From assembly GCA_030062745.1 (NCBI GenBank), contig CP099839.1, positions 37,955,316-38,019,315 of the forward strand: 64,000 nucleotides of DNA, read 5' to 3'. Origin of the DNA: Capitulum mitella (taxonomy: Eukaryota > Arthropoda > Thecostraca > Pollicipedomorpha > Pollicipedidae). Position 1 is the stretch's first letter; every line of letters starts with the position of its first letter. Under the pieces are notes generated by a model. The model ran no database searches. It was given only the letters and a program-made list of their open reading frames with translations, and had not been told where the DNA came from. Both the position numbers and the translations under genes were made by a program. This document shows, piece after piece, positions 35,601-48,900 of the stretch.

Positions 35601-38600
35601 GGCAGACAGTTTCAACCCATATATGGACAGAAGTTTTCAGACGTGGAATAGCTTGAGGAGTCTTGATATGGAAAAGAAACATAAGTTAACTTGTAGATTA
35701 TGCAAGAAATGTCAGAAATGCATCATGAAAAGACAAAAATATATGTTATACTTAGTTAACTTCAGCAATTGTGACGGACGACCCAAATATAGGCCGCTGT
35801 GGCATATGGCACCCAAAACGAAACTAACGTCAAAGAAGAGACTGTGCGGTGGAAAAGTGGGGGCTACATAATATCAACGACGTCCATAGCATGCCAAGCA
35901 AGCTCCTGACATTTAATCGATTTACCTCCAAATTCGATGTTTGGGCCGCGTTTTTAGATAATCTAAGTCTCATTCAAAGTTTTCCAAGAAGTTGGGCAAT
36001 GCAACGGAACAAAGCCAGGTATTTCGAGCCTCTCATTCACCCTTATGTGCAATATGCAAGCGAACCAGTGGGGCGACAATGTGCTTTAACATGCTGGTGA
36101 ATGAAAAGTGTAAACAAAGCACCAACTCGTGGAAACGGTATTTGGGAGCAGAATTATGACAGTGAATGGACCGAAACTTGCACATCAGTTAATAAATGCA
36201 CTACATCGGTTCGACTTCAGATGGTACATTGTAAAATATTCCCGAAAATCGTTGCGACAAACAGCCTGCTGCAGCGTATGGGCATAACAGAACGTAACAC
36301 GTGTGATATGCAGTGGAGGTAGGGACGCAATCATTCCACAGGTTCTGGAAATGTGACCATGCTAGACATTTTTGGAACATTCGCGAATGGTTAAGTAGAC
36401 TAGCTGAAGTCAACAGGCTTTCGTTTCACAGGAGGGGGAGGTGTTTAGGCTCGGCGATGTTAGTCAGTTAGTTTATCATGTTACATACATACATGAAAAG
36501 TTTGTTAATCATGTCACTTTTATTGCTAACTATTGGTCACTATTATTGGTATTACTGGTACGAATATTATCAACAGCAATAATCATTTAAATACTGAGCA
36601 CTTCATGGCACGCGTCCAGACTGAAAGAAATACGGAGGAAATCACTGCAAAACGGAACAACGCTTTCAAGGACTTCAACATCAAATGCGGGACACTAGGG
36701 CAAGCTATCCATGGACCACGGCAGTAGTGGAATGTAAGGGTCAAATAAAACGTTACGCCATCTTGCGAAACAACCTTGTCTTTTGCGGTGAGCGAAGTGT
36801 GGGAGTGGAAGGTTGAAAGGTTTTTCTAAAAGTGTGAATTAAGGTGTCAACTAAAAGCACTGAAACCAGTGGATCCATTCGGGAGACCTACCGAATGCCG
36901 GTTGCCGGCGCAGGCTTTTCCACCATGGGATGAGACCCGGCAAAGCGGAATTGCGAGAATTGACCGGAACATGAAACGTAAGTGTCACCCTGTTTGACTG
37001 ATCGACCTCGTGAGTCCAACATCGTCAACGTTAGCAGCGCCCAGAATAGTCGCGTTCATACCAGTCAAAGTCAACCTACACGACTGTCACCGGTTCTCGG
37101 ACTATCCACCGTACATCGCCGGACGACATGATCGGAGACGACCAAAGGGCCATGCAATGCTCACCTTAAGCACGTGGTCGCGGTACACACAGGGCAGCTC
37201 ATTGTTATTCTTGCAAAAGACGCAGTGGTTGGGCACCTTGGACCTGCGCCGCGCCGCCGACCTCGAAGCTCGCGGCGGCGGCAGGCTCCTCTTCCGGTCC
37301 AGGTCAGGCGCCGTCTGGGTGCTGGACGGGTACGGGTTCACCGCAGTCCAATGACAGAGCCAGTCCAGGTCCAGGGTGGTCCGCCGGTACAACTGGCCCT
37401 GGTCCGGGGTAGTCCGCCCGAAAAACCGGCCCTGGTCCGGGGTGGTCCGTCCGTACAACTGGCTCAGGTCCGAGGTGGTCCGCCCATGAAACTGGCCCTG
37501 GTCCGGGGTGGTCCGTCCGTAGAATTGGCCCTGGTCCGGGGTGGTCCGTCCGTAGAACTGGCCCTGGTCCGGGGTGGTCCGTCCGTAAAACTGGTCCTGG
37601 TCCAGGATGGTCCGTCCGTAGAACTGGCCCTGGTCCGGGGTGGTCCGTCCGCAGAACTGGCCCTGGTCCGGGGTGGTCCGTCCGTAGAACTGGCCCTGGT
37701 CCGGGTCGGTCCGGCCGAGGTAGCGGTCCAGCTGGACGGTCGTCTGCGGACCGCAGCGGAGGCCGCCCTCTCCGGCCACCGGTCGGAGGAGCGGGCGTAG
37801 GCCGGCCGCGGTCGCCGCGATCTGCCCCGCGGGCCGCGCCATCGCCAGCTCCAGCTCACTGTCCCGGCCGTTACTGCGGAACTCGGCCAGCACCCGGCCG
37901 AAATCGTCCGCCGCTGCAGCCGAGCACAGAGCGGCGGTCAGAGGGGCGTGGTGGGGTCCCCGTCCCCGCCCCGGTCCCCGGCCCCGTGTCCCGCCTCCCA
38001 GACAACAGGAGCTTACCCCGCTCACAAAATTACATTAGGAGGAACAGAAGCCAAGCCAAGCTTGACGGGCTACTCATGATACGACTTTTAGAAGCAATGT
38101 CACAACTAAGAAAAAAACAATGTTATTGCAAAACATGATTATTTTCCCACTCGCGATCATTTAATTCTGCATCGAGAGCCGCTAACAACACAGTAATCGC
38201 ACAAAAACCGTAGCGTCGCCCGAAATACATCCGACTGGCCCGACCGCCCGCGGCGTCGGCTCAAGGCTGGGCCGGCTGCCGGCGGGCGTTGGCGGGCCGC
38301 ACGGCTCAGCGCCGCTTCTGTTCGCCGAGCTATTTATCAGCAATACGAGACGAAGGATCGTGTCGCGCGGTACGCATGCTACCGTAAATTAAAACAGCAC
38401 AACGAGAGGGAGAGGGGTGAACTTGAGTAACAAAGAGGCTAGGAATACGATACCAAGGTTCGTGCAGACGATCTCAGCGACACATCTAGTCGTAACTTGA
38501 CGATCGGAAGTTGAAACTTCCCCCCGGGATAGCTCTTACTGATTCATGACATACCAGATGCTTCTAACTGTGATCTTTTGTTTGACATCAATTTCAAAGT

Positions 38601-41600
38601 TGTCACTCAACTTCAAGACCACGACCAACCTTCAGGACCAAGATCCCGACCAACTTACTTATAGTGAAGTGCAGGTACGGGGGGACTGACAGACTACCAG
38701 TTGAATGGACCAGATAGGGGAGAACCGGGCAACACCGGACGGCAGCTTGCAGCGGACACCGGGATTTCTACGTCATACGGTGATGGACAGAAAAACATAT
38801 TTTCAAGAAAGATAGCGTCGGGGCTCCTTTCTGCCCTGAACTGACAGGCTGTGTGAAAGTTAAGTCTGCTAAAATCATTTTTCCCGTGCTCCAATTTTCA
38901 CGTTTAAAAGGCCTCCACTACGGATTGCCTGTTTGACACGGCGCATGCTGTCGCGTACAAGACAGCATGTTTTTTGTTTGAAGTACGATAGACATTTCAA
39001 TCACTGATTTCTCACCATCAAGCGAAATTTCGGGCGCTGAGATCGTGCATCAGTTGATCAAGGTACCCTTACGGGGCGGACACGTCGAGGAAAACCAGAC
39101 TTTGTCACCTCTTCAATTTGCATTCAGGAGGAAACACCTCACGTACACCCACATGCCTATATCGTCCTTAGCTGGTGAGATTCCTAAGCCGTGCCATGAA
39201 AAGCAAGTTATACTTAACATATACCTGGATCTGGAAAGAGCATTTGACCCCGTAAGAATCCCAGTATTACTGGAAAAACTGGAAAAGATTGGTGTCATTG
39301 GTTCACTGAAATCATTTTTACATAACAAAAATCGAAAACGAAAGTATATAGCAAAGCTTCCGATGAGTAGGAACAAAAAATGAGCACTTCCGGGCTTCAT
39401 TTTACGGCCACTGTTATGAATAACATACACTTATGATACTTCTCTTGTTGATAGCTGAACTAACCCGGCCGCAACTGGCGGGTGACCGCTTCCCTAAGTT
39501 TTTCAAGCATTATGTAAAAAGTAACAAACGCAGCGCCATGAAATCTTGTGCACAATTGCTTAGTGTTTGTTATACCTTATGATAAAGTCTTTACCTCAGG
39601 TCGAATCAGATTTCTGACCTAGGTCAGGTCAAGTGGACCATGGCCCAAAAAATTAAGTAAGCACCCTGTAGCTTTTTTCGAGAAACAACATGTCGCACCA
39701 AAATTTCCAGGAATCAGAGACTTTGATGGATGCTACAAGTCTGTTCCCAGTTTTTGCGGAAACTTCCGGCTCACTGACATTCTCACGACATTTCGTTATT
39801 TCGGAAAATCACATCATTCTTTAAAAATATTTTGAGTGGGACGTGATGCATACATCCACTGATCGTCAATAGGCAAGGTATCAATGACCTCCAACGACTG
39901 ACCTGCGGTCAGGTCACCAATAACTGTTATAAGTAAAAATGCACCGCCGTCAAAATCGGTGATGAATGAGTTAGAACGGACAGAAAACGGCAAAGCTTGC
40001 TCTCGCACTTGCCATTGGTACCAAGATGTTAAAGAAGTCTGAAAAATGCATATATTAGGAATGAACGGACATTCCCTAACAAAACTCCCCCTTATACAAA
40101 TTGCTAAGTAATGTATTGTAAAATGAAATGTATAATATAACGCTAGCATAAATAAGAACAAAAAAATTGCAAAATCAGAAAATGGGGTAAGGACTACTGA
40201 CCACAAACCTTATTGACATCCATGAAACAATCTATTCATAAAACGTTCATTACTTCAATTGTCTTACATTCTTAACGAACAAAATAAGACAATTTTTGTT
40301 TAGGATTATTAAACCACACCCCGCATCCTCCCGTGACTTCAATCATTTGATTGCATGGCAAACCAACCATCCGCAGAGAACAAACCTACTTTCATAATCC
40401 CACATCTCCCATAAACTACAAGCTCTCTACCAACTTCGGCCCCTAAAACATGCAATGAAATAATTGGCAACATACTTCCTAGAATTTCATGTGTTCAGAG
40501 AAACATCCTTCAAGAGTTAAAAAATGGATAAATTCAGAACTCAGTCATAAAAGCGGCGTAAAACGTGGCTGTTCAAGCCAGCCAACTTAAATACGTCGAA
40601 ACTGTGCTGGATATGTTCTGCTTATACATTTTCATTTCAAATTCAATTTATTTTGAACTGACCCCAGTTCATACTCAGTCGCGGTTCGTAACCTCGCGAA
40701 CACCTGAAGCACAGCGCAAGTTTAGCAACAAACTGTCCTTTATACTGCTGTCTGTCTTACGTTTTCTTACTTCTAAACGGTTAATGATATCCGAGCCTTT
40801 TCAGATCGACGTAAATATAAAAGAAACGAAATACTACATGACGCATCACTTTCGCTGTTTTGTCGGTTATGGTCAAAGAAAGTTAGAGCAAACCAGAAAT
40901 CCACTCGAACCCACACAACGAAAATCAACGAAAATCAAATCAGAATACTCTGATTATTTTCGTCTGATAATAATCGTCCAGGGCCCCAAGTGGGCGGTTC
41001 TCTTACGTATCAAGAACGGATAAATGATTGTCACTCCTGGGAACATAGTCACTGAATGATTTCTGCACAGTTCAAAAACATATATCTACGTTTTAAATTC
41101 ATACGAAATGTAAGTGTTACATTTCAATCAACAGTTGCCCTACAAACCAGGATGGACGTGGGAGATGCCTCCCCTTCAACCATCTGGTTGGGGGGGATTA
41201 CACCTTCCAATAATTGCCGACGGTAGGCTCCAATATGTATACGCGAAAACCCTAAGCAGCATTTGTCGGGTGTTGCAAGGAAAAACACCTACTGCATTTG
41301 GAGTTTTCCTTCCTGCAGTTGCATCTGACACCATAATGATATTTAAAAATGGTGACATACGAGGCAGAACTGCGCATGGGCACCAGCATACTAGCGCTTG
41401 TGCGACGGCTACAGGATCAGAATGGATATAAGAGATGTCTTCGATATAAGAGATGTCAGAATGAATAATAACGTTTTCATATTTTGAGTGTTATCCAGTA
41501 TTAATAAAGTGGTGCAAAACACGGAAGTTTGTGTCCTTATTTTTACATTGTTTGCTAAAATGGAACAGGAAGGCACTGGCGGAGCCAAGTGGCAGGTTTC

Positions 41601-44600
41601 AGGGTAAACTACGAGTTGGCATCATCTCACCATTCGAGGTCATTGCCCGTGATGGTGGCACCACAAGTACCGACGGCGCAACCAGTGTTGCACAGAACTA
41701 CAGTAAACTCGTCTTGGCGGACAAACCGTCCTCATTTTTCAAAACGAAAGTTTAGCTGTCGTAAAACTTCAGCGTAGGGGCAGGAATAGGTATAGCAGTA
41801 GATACGGGGCAGGTTAAGTTAGTCAGATAAGGTATTACTAAATTTGAATATGAATTCTGTCGTTGGCAGCGCCACCATCACGTGACGTTTTCCTTTTCTG
41901 AGATGAAGCCAGGCACGTAGCCAGGATTTTCCTCGGGGGGGGGGAGGCAAACATCAAACTTTGTCATATGCACTGGCACATGACAAACCACTCCATGTTT
42001 GATAATATAGACATATCTGATTATATATACACACACCCATTAAGTTCCAGATCTCGAGCGCTATATATGATACTTAGCTCAACGGAAGCGACATTGCATC
42101 TTTGTCGAAATATACACGCATTTCGTCCATATCATACTGTAAAAACGACTTTCAGCCTGTAAAACTACAGATCCAATGAGATAAGGCCGAAATTCTATAC
42201 TTTTCTAGTTTGCTATATTGGTTTCAGGGGCCACTGGCAGATCCACAGGGGACCACCTCGGCCGCGCCCCCCCCCCCTCCAACCACGATAGGAATTGGTA
42301 TCGTTTGCAGTAGAATATATTACGCCATACTATATATATATAAACGATTAAAAAATAGCCGTTTGCCCCCCCATGGCTATTACTACGTAACCAGAGTAAG
42401 AAGTCTCTGGACTCTTCGAGTCCACGGCCAGCGTCTTCCAACCCACGCACCTTCCTTCCCTTGGTCGCTGACTCGCTGACTTACCATCCATACCCAGCAA
42501 AGTCCGGTTTGGCTCCCTCCAAACCATGCCGCTGGATCCGCCCCTGTCTGGGGCCACATTTGCCATTCCCCCCAACCAAAATGCCGTGGCGAAGCCCCTG
42601 GCAGCGGGGATGCGGATACGGTGAGGCGTGGGGCATCTTTGAGGGCATGTTCCCAACTATCCTGATAAATGCGGAATCAAAAGGAGCACATTCCAGATTA
42701 ATCCTGCATTCAGTTTATTAACGGTTTTATCATCCACACATTACTTATGGTTTTCATTACATATTTTCCAATAGTTCTGGTGAGATATTGCCTTAGCTTG
42801 CTCTACTGATCAGCTGCCGCTGTTCGTATCCGAGCATGGCATTCCCCGCGATCCGGGTGGCGTTGCTAGCCTGCTGCTACCTGCCTGCTCGGTTCGCGGG
42901 ACTCATCACTACCTAACATCTGTGGTGGGAATATATTTAGAAAACAGGGAGAACTGGGATTGGTGTGAACCAAAGTGATACTAGAAGTGTAGAAAGCATA
43001 ACATTAAACAAAGTTCGGTCACACGGGAATGGACACGTACTGCTGCCAATCCTTTTAGGGACAGGGGGATAAAAAACTGTTGTGTGGAAAAAATTCAAAC
43101 ACTACCATACAGTAGTTTGATCTGAAGTGATAGAAAGTAGTATAGAAACCATGGTGTTGAACGTAACTGGACGAAACGGGCATGGAAGGGTACTTGTATT
43201 AATCTATTGCAAACAAGGGAGATAAAAAACCAGCTTTAGTGAGAAAACGAAATTAAAACAATACCAAATGACTACTGGTGACAATGGAACTTTTCTGAGC
43301 TGGAAGAAAACCCTTTTCCTTCATGTCCCTCCACCGGACACCATCGCTGTCACTGTCACAGAGTCCCCTGGTGTTCATAATTCGTACTCGCCGAATGAGC
43401 GGGAATGCTACGTCATGAATATGCGTTTGAGGCCACAAAACTAAGTACTGGATCGCAGTTGATTCCCAGCACGCACTAGGCATCGGAACTCGTTTTTGCA
43501 GAGACTCAAAACAATCTCCCGGGTCCCACTGCCAGCTGTCGCTACGTTACTTACAGGCGCAGACTGACCGTTCGCCAAGATTCGGATTATGTTGCGATTG
43601 GATCGCGTCTTAATAGTTTTTTACTCCTATGTTACACTTCTGGGCATTCCTCAGAAAACTTGTGATGAAAACGTTACCAATGCCATTTTCAGGACCCGTC
43701 GAAATCTATTCGGAAAAGTTCACTGTGGTGCAACACACTGTTACAATATTCTTTAGTCACGAATCACCCCGCGCAGTGACAGCTACCGCCTGAAGGCTCG
43801 CGACAGGCGACCGGAACACTCACCCGTTCTGTGATCCATGCTGAGACGCTCCCCGCACAACACGTCAGCGCCCAACACGCCCCACCCGCACCGCATGGCT
43901 ACCAACGCGCGACTGACGCACCGAACGCACCACGAGGATGGGAACGATTGCTTTCCCACGCTCCCTCGAGTCGCGGCCAGCCAATCAGCAGTCGACGTCC
44001 GCTGCACGTGCCAGCCATGGACAGTAGCGTGGCCAGGATTTTCGTACTGGGGACGGGATCAAGGGTAAATGAAACCACTTCATGCCATGCATGCCATTTT
44101 ATTGGAAGCATGGGGAAAACAGCCGTGACAGTGAACGCGCCTGGAATTTTTAAAACTAGAATTTTTTTGTAGGCAAACAAATGATTTGCCGTTAAAAGCC
44201 TAGTTTTGAAAAATCTATGACCATAAATCAAAGGTAGTTGACGTCTCTGAGTCCACATTGCCTACGCAACTGGCTATTGGTCATCGCTTCATCGGTATCA
44301 TCCCCGCTTACTCCGGGCTGTAAAAGGATTGGTGCTAGCGGAATCGGGGAGGTCGTGTCATCCATCACTGCGTATGAGTTCATGCATTTCGATACACAGA
44401 AATCTGTTCATGGCGGTTTCAGCCTCTGGGTCCCGCAAGAAATCTTGATGAGGTATGGACGGCAGCCATCCTTAGCCGTGAATCTATAAAACTTAGGAGA
44501 GGATGGATTGAGGGCCATCGCCATGCTTCGGAATCTGTCGTAAGGAAACAGCATTCGCATCGATTTCTCATTAACATTGCGGCGTTTTGAGAACTGCTCG

Positions 44601-45919
44601 TCACAAAACAGAACAAGCCGGCCGCGTCAGCGTCTCTTGGGGCCTCCGGAGCACGCACGCGGCGCAACACGGGCACGGAGATGCTCTGCGCGCCGTCCGT
44701 CAAACACGGATCCAGAGGGGAACCCGGGGCCATGTAAGCTGAGCTTGTCGTCGGTGTGTCGAGTGCCATCGAAATCATGCGTCGGCGCCGATCAGCCCCA
44801 GGTGGACGGCGTTCGCGTGGGACGCGTGTTTTCACGTGATGGTGCAACGTCAGCCGGCGGGGAGTGGAGAGGTTTCGGGTCCAGCCGACGCTCGCGTTAG
44901 TCAGTTAACGTTAGTCAGCGGGAACATGTCGAGTCCCGCACGTCGCCGGTGGACGCGGACCGGAGAACTAAGCAACGTTGCGAAACGTTTTTGTAAGCGA
45001 CATTTGTGTACTTGCATTTCGCTTTGCTCGTCGGCTGTTCCACAACAGCGGTTATCAAGTTGGGGGATTTCTGCATCTGACATTCGCCTGCCATTCAGTT
45101 ACTCACGAAACGGTACTGATTTGCCCGGCTTCGATCCGATTTTGGGCCCTGAACTCTTATACAAAAAATTGCGCTCCATGTTTAACGTGCTCATTTATCA
45201 GGCTTTCTTTCATAGCCGCTGAATTTTAGTCTCGTAGGTAAATTTATGTACGACGCCTATAAAGCTGGAGATGCAGGTAAGAGCCAACTTCCGGAAAATG
45301 ACGATGCGCCTATGGCTTTGAGTCACTGGAATGCGGTTCAAGTGGACATATGCTTCCTCAATACTTCCGAAAAATCCTTGCTTTTGGGCTCGTTCGTTAA
45401 TTCGGGCCGGAATTTTTCAAGCATCGAACACCCTTGAATCTGCATTTAGCCGTGAGATGGGGACGAAGCTCCTGTTAGTCCTAGCAGTATATGTGCACTT
45501 TGCTGACTATGTCATGTCATGTCTATGTCAGGGAGAAACACTGTCGCAATTTCGTGATGCACGGTCCGCAAGGACTAGTAAGCCTTTGTTCAGTCACGGC
45601 ATTGATATGAACCACTGAAATACTGTCGTGCGAGTACTGGCGGATCCAGGCGGATCCATGGCCCCCCCCAACCGCGATTAGGGGGGACCAAATGGCAGGG
45701 GCGCTGATTTGTATTCTTTTCAGAGGGCCCTGGTCCACCCAATGATGATTTGCCCCCTCCCCCATGTTGGTTTTGCCTCGCCCAATATATTCTGCCGGTT
45801 TTTCAAGAGAAATGAATAATAATAACGGAACGAACGGCCGCAATAGATAGGAGATAGGCAGAAAGTAAGGAATCAAGTCTAAAGCAATGCATCTATCTTT
45901 CTATCCTGTATCTGTCTAT

Positions 45920-45973
<54 letters not shown>

Positions 45974-48900
45974 CGGTATACATGGGGATAAATGCAAATT
46001 TTTGTTTAATAGATAGTAACAAAAAAACTTATAAATTTCCGTTGGTCAAAATAAACGGGCTAAGTCCATTGAGAAACCCACATTTGAGAGGGGGTTAGGA
46101 TGTCGGACCCTCGGCTCGTCCCTCCCAACCATTTACAGAAATCGACGCCTCTGTCAAATGGCCATTTCCCCCCCCCCCCCGCCAAAGACATGGGTATTTC
46201 CACTCAACCAGAGTTTGGAGTTGCTGGAACTCCGAATTCAACCTGTGGCCAGGGTCTCTCCCCCTCCCCCCGGTCAATGACTTACTTTTCATACCCAGCC
46301 GCTGAAGTACGTACTTGGAACCTACGGCCAGCGTTTTCCACCCTACTCACCCCCCCCCCTCCCCCCGTCCCCCGGTCAACGACTCCGATGGCCTACCATT
46401 CAGACACAGGAAATTCTGGTTTGCTCCTTCCCCCGAACGGAGCCGCTGGATCCGCTCCTGCGTGCGACGTGTACGTAAGAATATGAAAAGAAGAATTTTC
46501 TCATCAGCACTGGTGTGACGGTGCGTATAACAAAGTATGACGCAACTCTCCCGGCCGCGATGACGTAGCAACAGTGTGTCGCAACTGTGCGACGTCACGC
46601 GAAGGTTAGCACGCCACTCGACGCCCAGCCTGAACCTGAGTCCGCCTCCCGTCTTTCCAAAACCGCCTTCATGTGATGAATTTCGCTTGGAATTCATCAC
46701 CTGCGGGGGGGGGAGGGGTGAGGGTGAGCCACTTCATAAATTGACTTCACGCGGGGGAAGGGCCAGCCACTCCCCATAATCTCCTGATCTACTGGACCAG
46801 TGTCGACGAAACACGGCTGCAGCGACAACTTGTGATTTGAACCAGCCTTTCATATATGCCACACAAGCAAAGCGCGTCAGAGGCGTCTTCAACAAACAAA
46901 CAGGGGATGAACGCACTATCTATAAGGGGCCTCAATCGCGGCTCCAGGAAGCCAAAACAGGGGTGACTGCAATGAGCTGAGAGTGGCAGTGTTGTGTTGA
47001 TAAAACCAAACCATCCTTCCCGTTTTTTTCTCGGCTTAAGTTTTCCTGGATACGCTCCTGCTAACTTGTATATTTCACGCGTGCTCTGTCCATAAATGTC
47101 ATTGTTGGACTGAAATCAGTGATGTAAACCACTGATCAAATTTTACGAAGATAACCATTGTGTTTCAAAGCCTAAGTCCTGCAAAGTTCTGTACCTGACT
47201 CCGCCTTTGATCTTTATGCATGCTTCCTGTATAAAATGACTGCCATATCGAGACGGTATTTTGCATCGGTATTTTATACGCTCCCTTCATGAAATATATC
47301 CTCGTCAGTATTGCGGTATGTATAAGCCTTTACTTATCGAGCCGTACGTTTTTCAGAGCGCATAACCTGCATCATATGGCTTCCATTGCCCCTTATGATA
47401 TCCACTGCATCCATTTTTGGATGTTTTGTAGGTGATGTGGATAGTTATGATCCTTTCATGCGATTCCATCCTGGTGTTGCTAAATATTGGTCTACCGCAC
47501 CGATATGTAAATGAGCGTAGTCACAAAACGTCCTGACGTGTCTCTATGAATGTCGCCCGGAGCCGTCTTGGTCCACGCTGGACGCGGAAATTTTGGTGCG
47601 ACATATAAAAAGTGTGCGCAAGAAGTCACCGAATTTCAGCCCAGCAGCGTGAATTGTTTGGCTTTTGTGCCGGAATAAATGCATGGCAATGGAGTTCACC
47701 CGACCCGCATACCCATAGACCCCTGCCAAGGCATGACATTTGTTTCGCACATGCATCTTCCCTTTGCGGAAATGAAGCGCCATGTAAACGCGGTTCCGTT
47801 ATCCCACAGCCCAGAACGACCAGGACTGGTCGAGAGAGCCCTAACGAGCGGCCGACAGCCGGCCGGGACCTGGGGCCGGAACGGGGCGCCGAGCGACTGA
47901 CCGCCGCCCGGCGCCGCCAGGTTCATCGTCAAGGAGATCAACTACACCGAGATCGTGATGAGCAGCGAGTTCGAGATGCTGGAGCAGAGCCTGATGGTGG
48001 AGATCGTGCGCCGCCGCCAGGTGCCGGCCGCCCGGCCGCTGGCCGATCCCCAGTTCGACACCTCCGGCAAATGTAGGTCGCTGCCGAACGACGCGCCCTC
48101 TGCGGCCGAGTGCGCCGCCCCGCGCGTCCGGCTGCGCCATTCTGCGCCGCGTCACGCCATGTCCGGTGTTCCACTGTTTGTGTTCGGAAACCGGCGCGGG
48201 GCGGGCTCGACACAGCGCGGCGGGGATTGCCCCAGGGCGGTCTGACTGGGCGCCCGGCTCCTCCGGCGCCGGGGGGGGGGAGTGGGGGGTCGGCGTCCGG
48301 TGTCCGCTGCCCGACCGCGCTCAAGCTGATCCGGATGATGAGTCATCGTGTCGTTATGCTGCCATACGGTCTGCTCGGGTCACGGTGGCGGGTTCACTTG
48401 CAGAACCGGAGACGTGTTTGACATCAGGCTGTGTTAGTCCAGTACTGAAGTGCTCGCTTCAGGCGATACATGGATGGGAAGAAGCACCCTTATCTATGAT
48501 TTAGTTGTTTTTCCCTGTAAAACATCGCATTGATTTCTAACATTGATTATGGCTGTTCGTAATTCATTGGCCAAACACGTTACGGTAAAATAGCCTCGGT
48601 GTCCACGTGCGGAAGTTGCTAGCCTAGATAACCGGAATCGCCGGATGAATGGGCAGGCACCACGCTACTGCAAGACATGGAGACGTTCCTGCGGACGTCG
48701 GGAGCCGAGTTCTGCGACCTGACGCTGGTGCTGGACGGCGAGCTGATCCCGGCGCACAAGCCGATCTTGGCGGCGCGCTGCTCCTACTTCGAGGCCATGT
48801 TCCGCTCCTTCATGCCGGAGGACGGCGTGGTTCAGGTGAGCGGGCGCGCCACTCCTTTGTCCCGTACGGACCCGTCGGAGCTGGACGGGAGGTGGACTGT

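Larger units (their letters stand above)
27281..47920 (+). other. LZTR1 intron 10, 20.6 kb
   Basis: Phase-2 intron holding the antisense nanos gene, LINE fragments (35850-36440, 39045-39383), a tRNA-like SINE (31275-31390) and several MITEs. The stretches 27300-31270, 31400-35100 and 42730-45630 show no supportable gene. The longest open frame (30082-30687, 201 codons) has no recognisable domain. Confidence 0.85.

Noticed and set aside
36928-37200. Coding extension of nanos past HVLK ([10 protein letters not shown])
   Set aside because: This is read-through into the intron; the GTGAGC donor and the conserved continuation in the 35119-35322 exon settle the boundary.
37842-38025. Extension of nanos to a GTG at 38025
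   Set aside because: There is no ATG in this stretch; an acceptor at 37914-37916 with an upstream exon, or the Met at 37842, is more likely.
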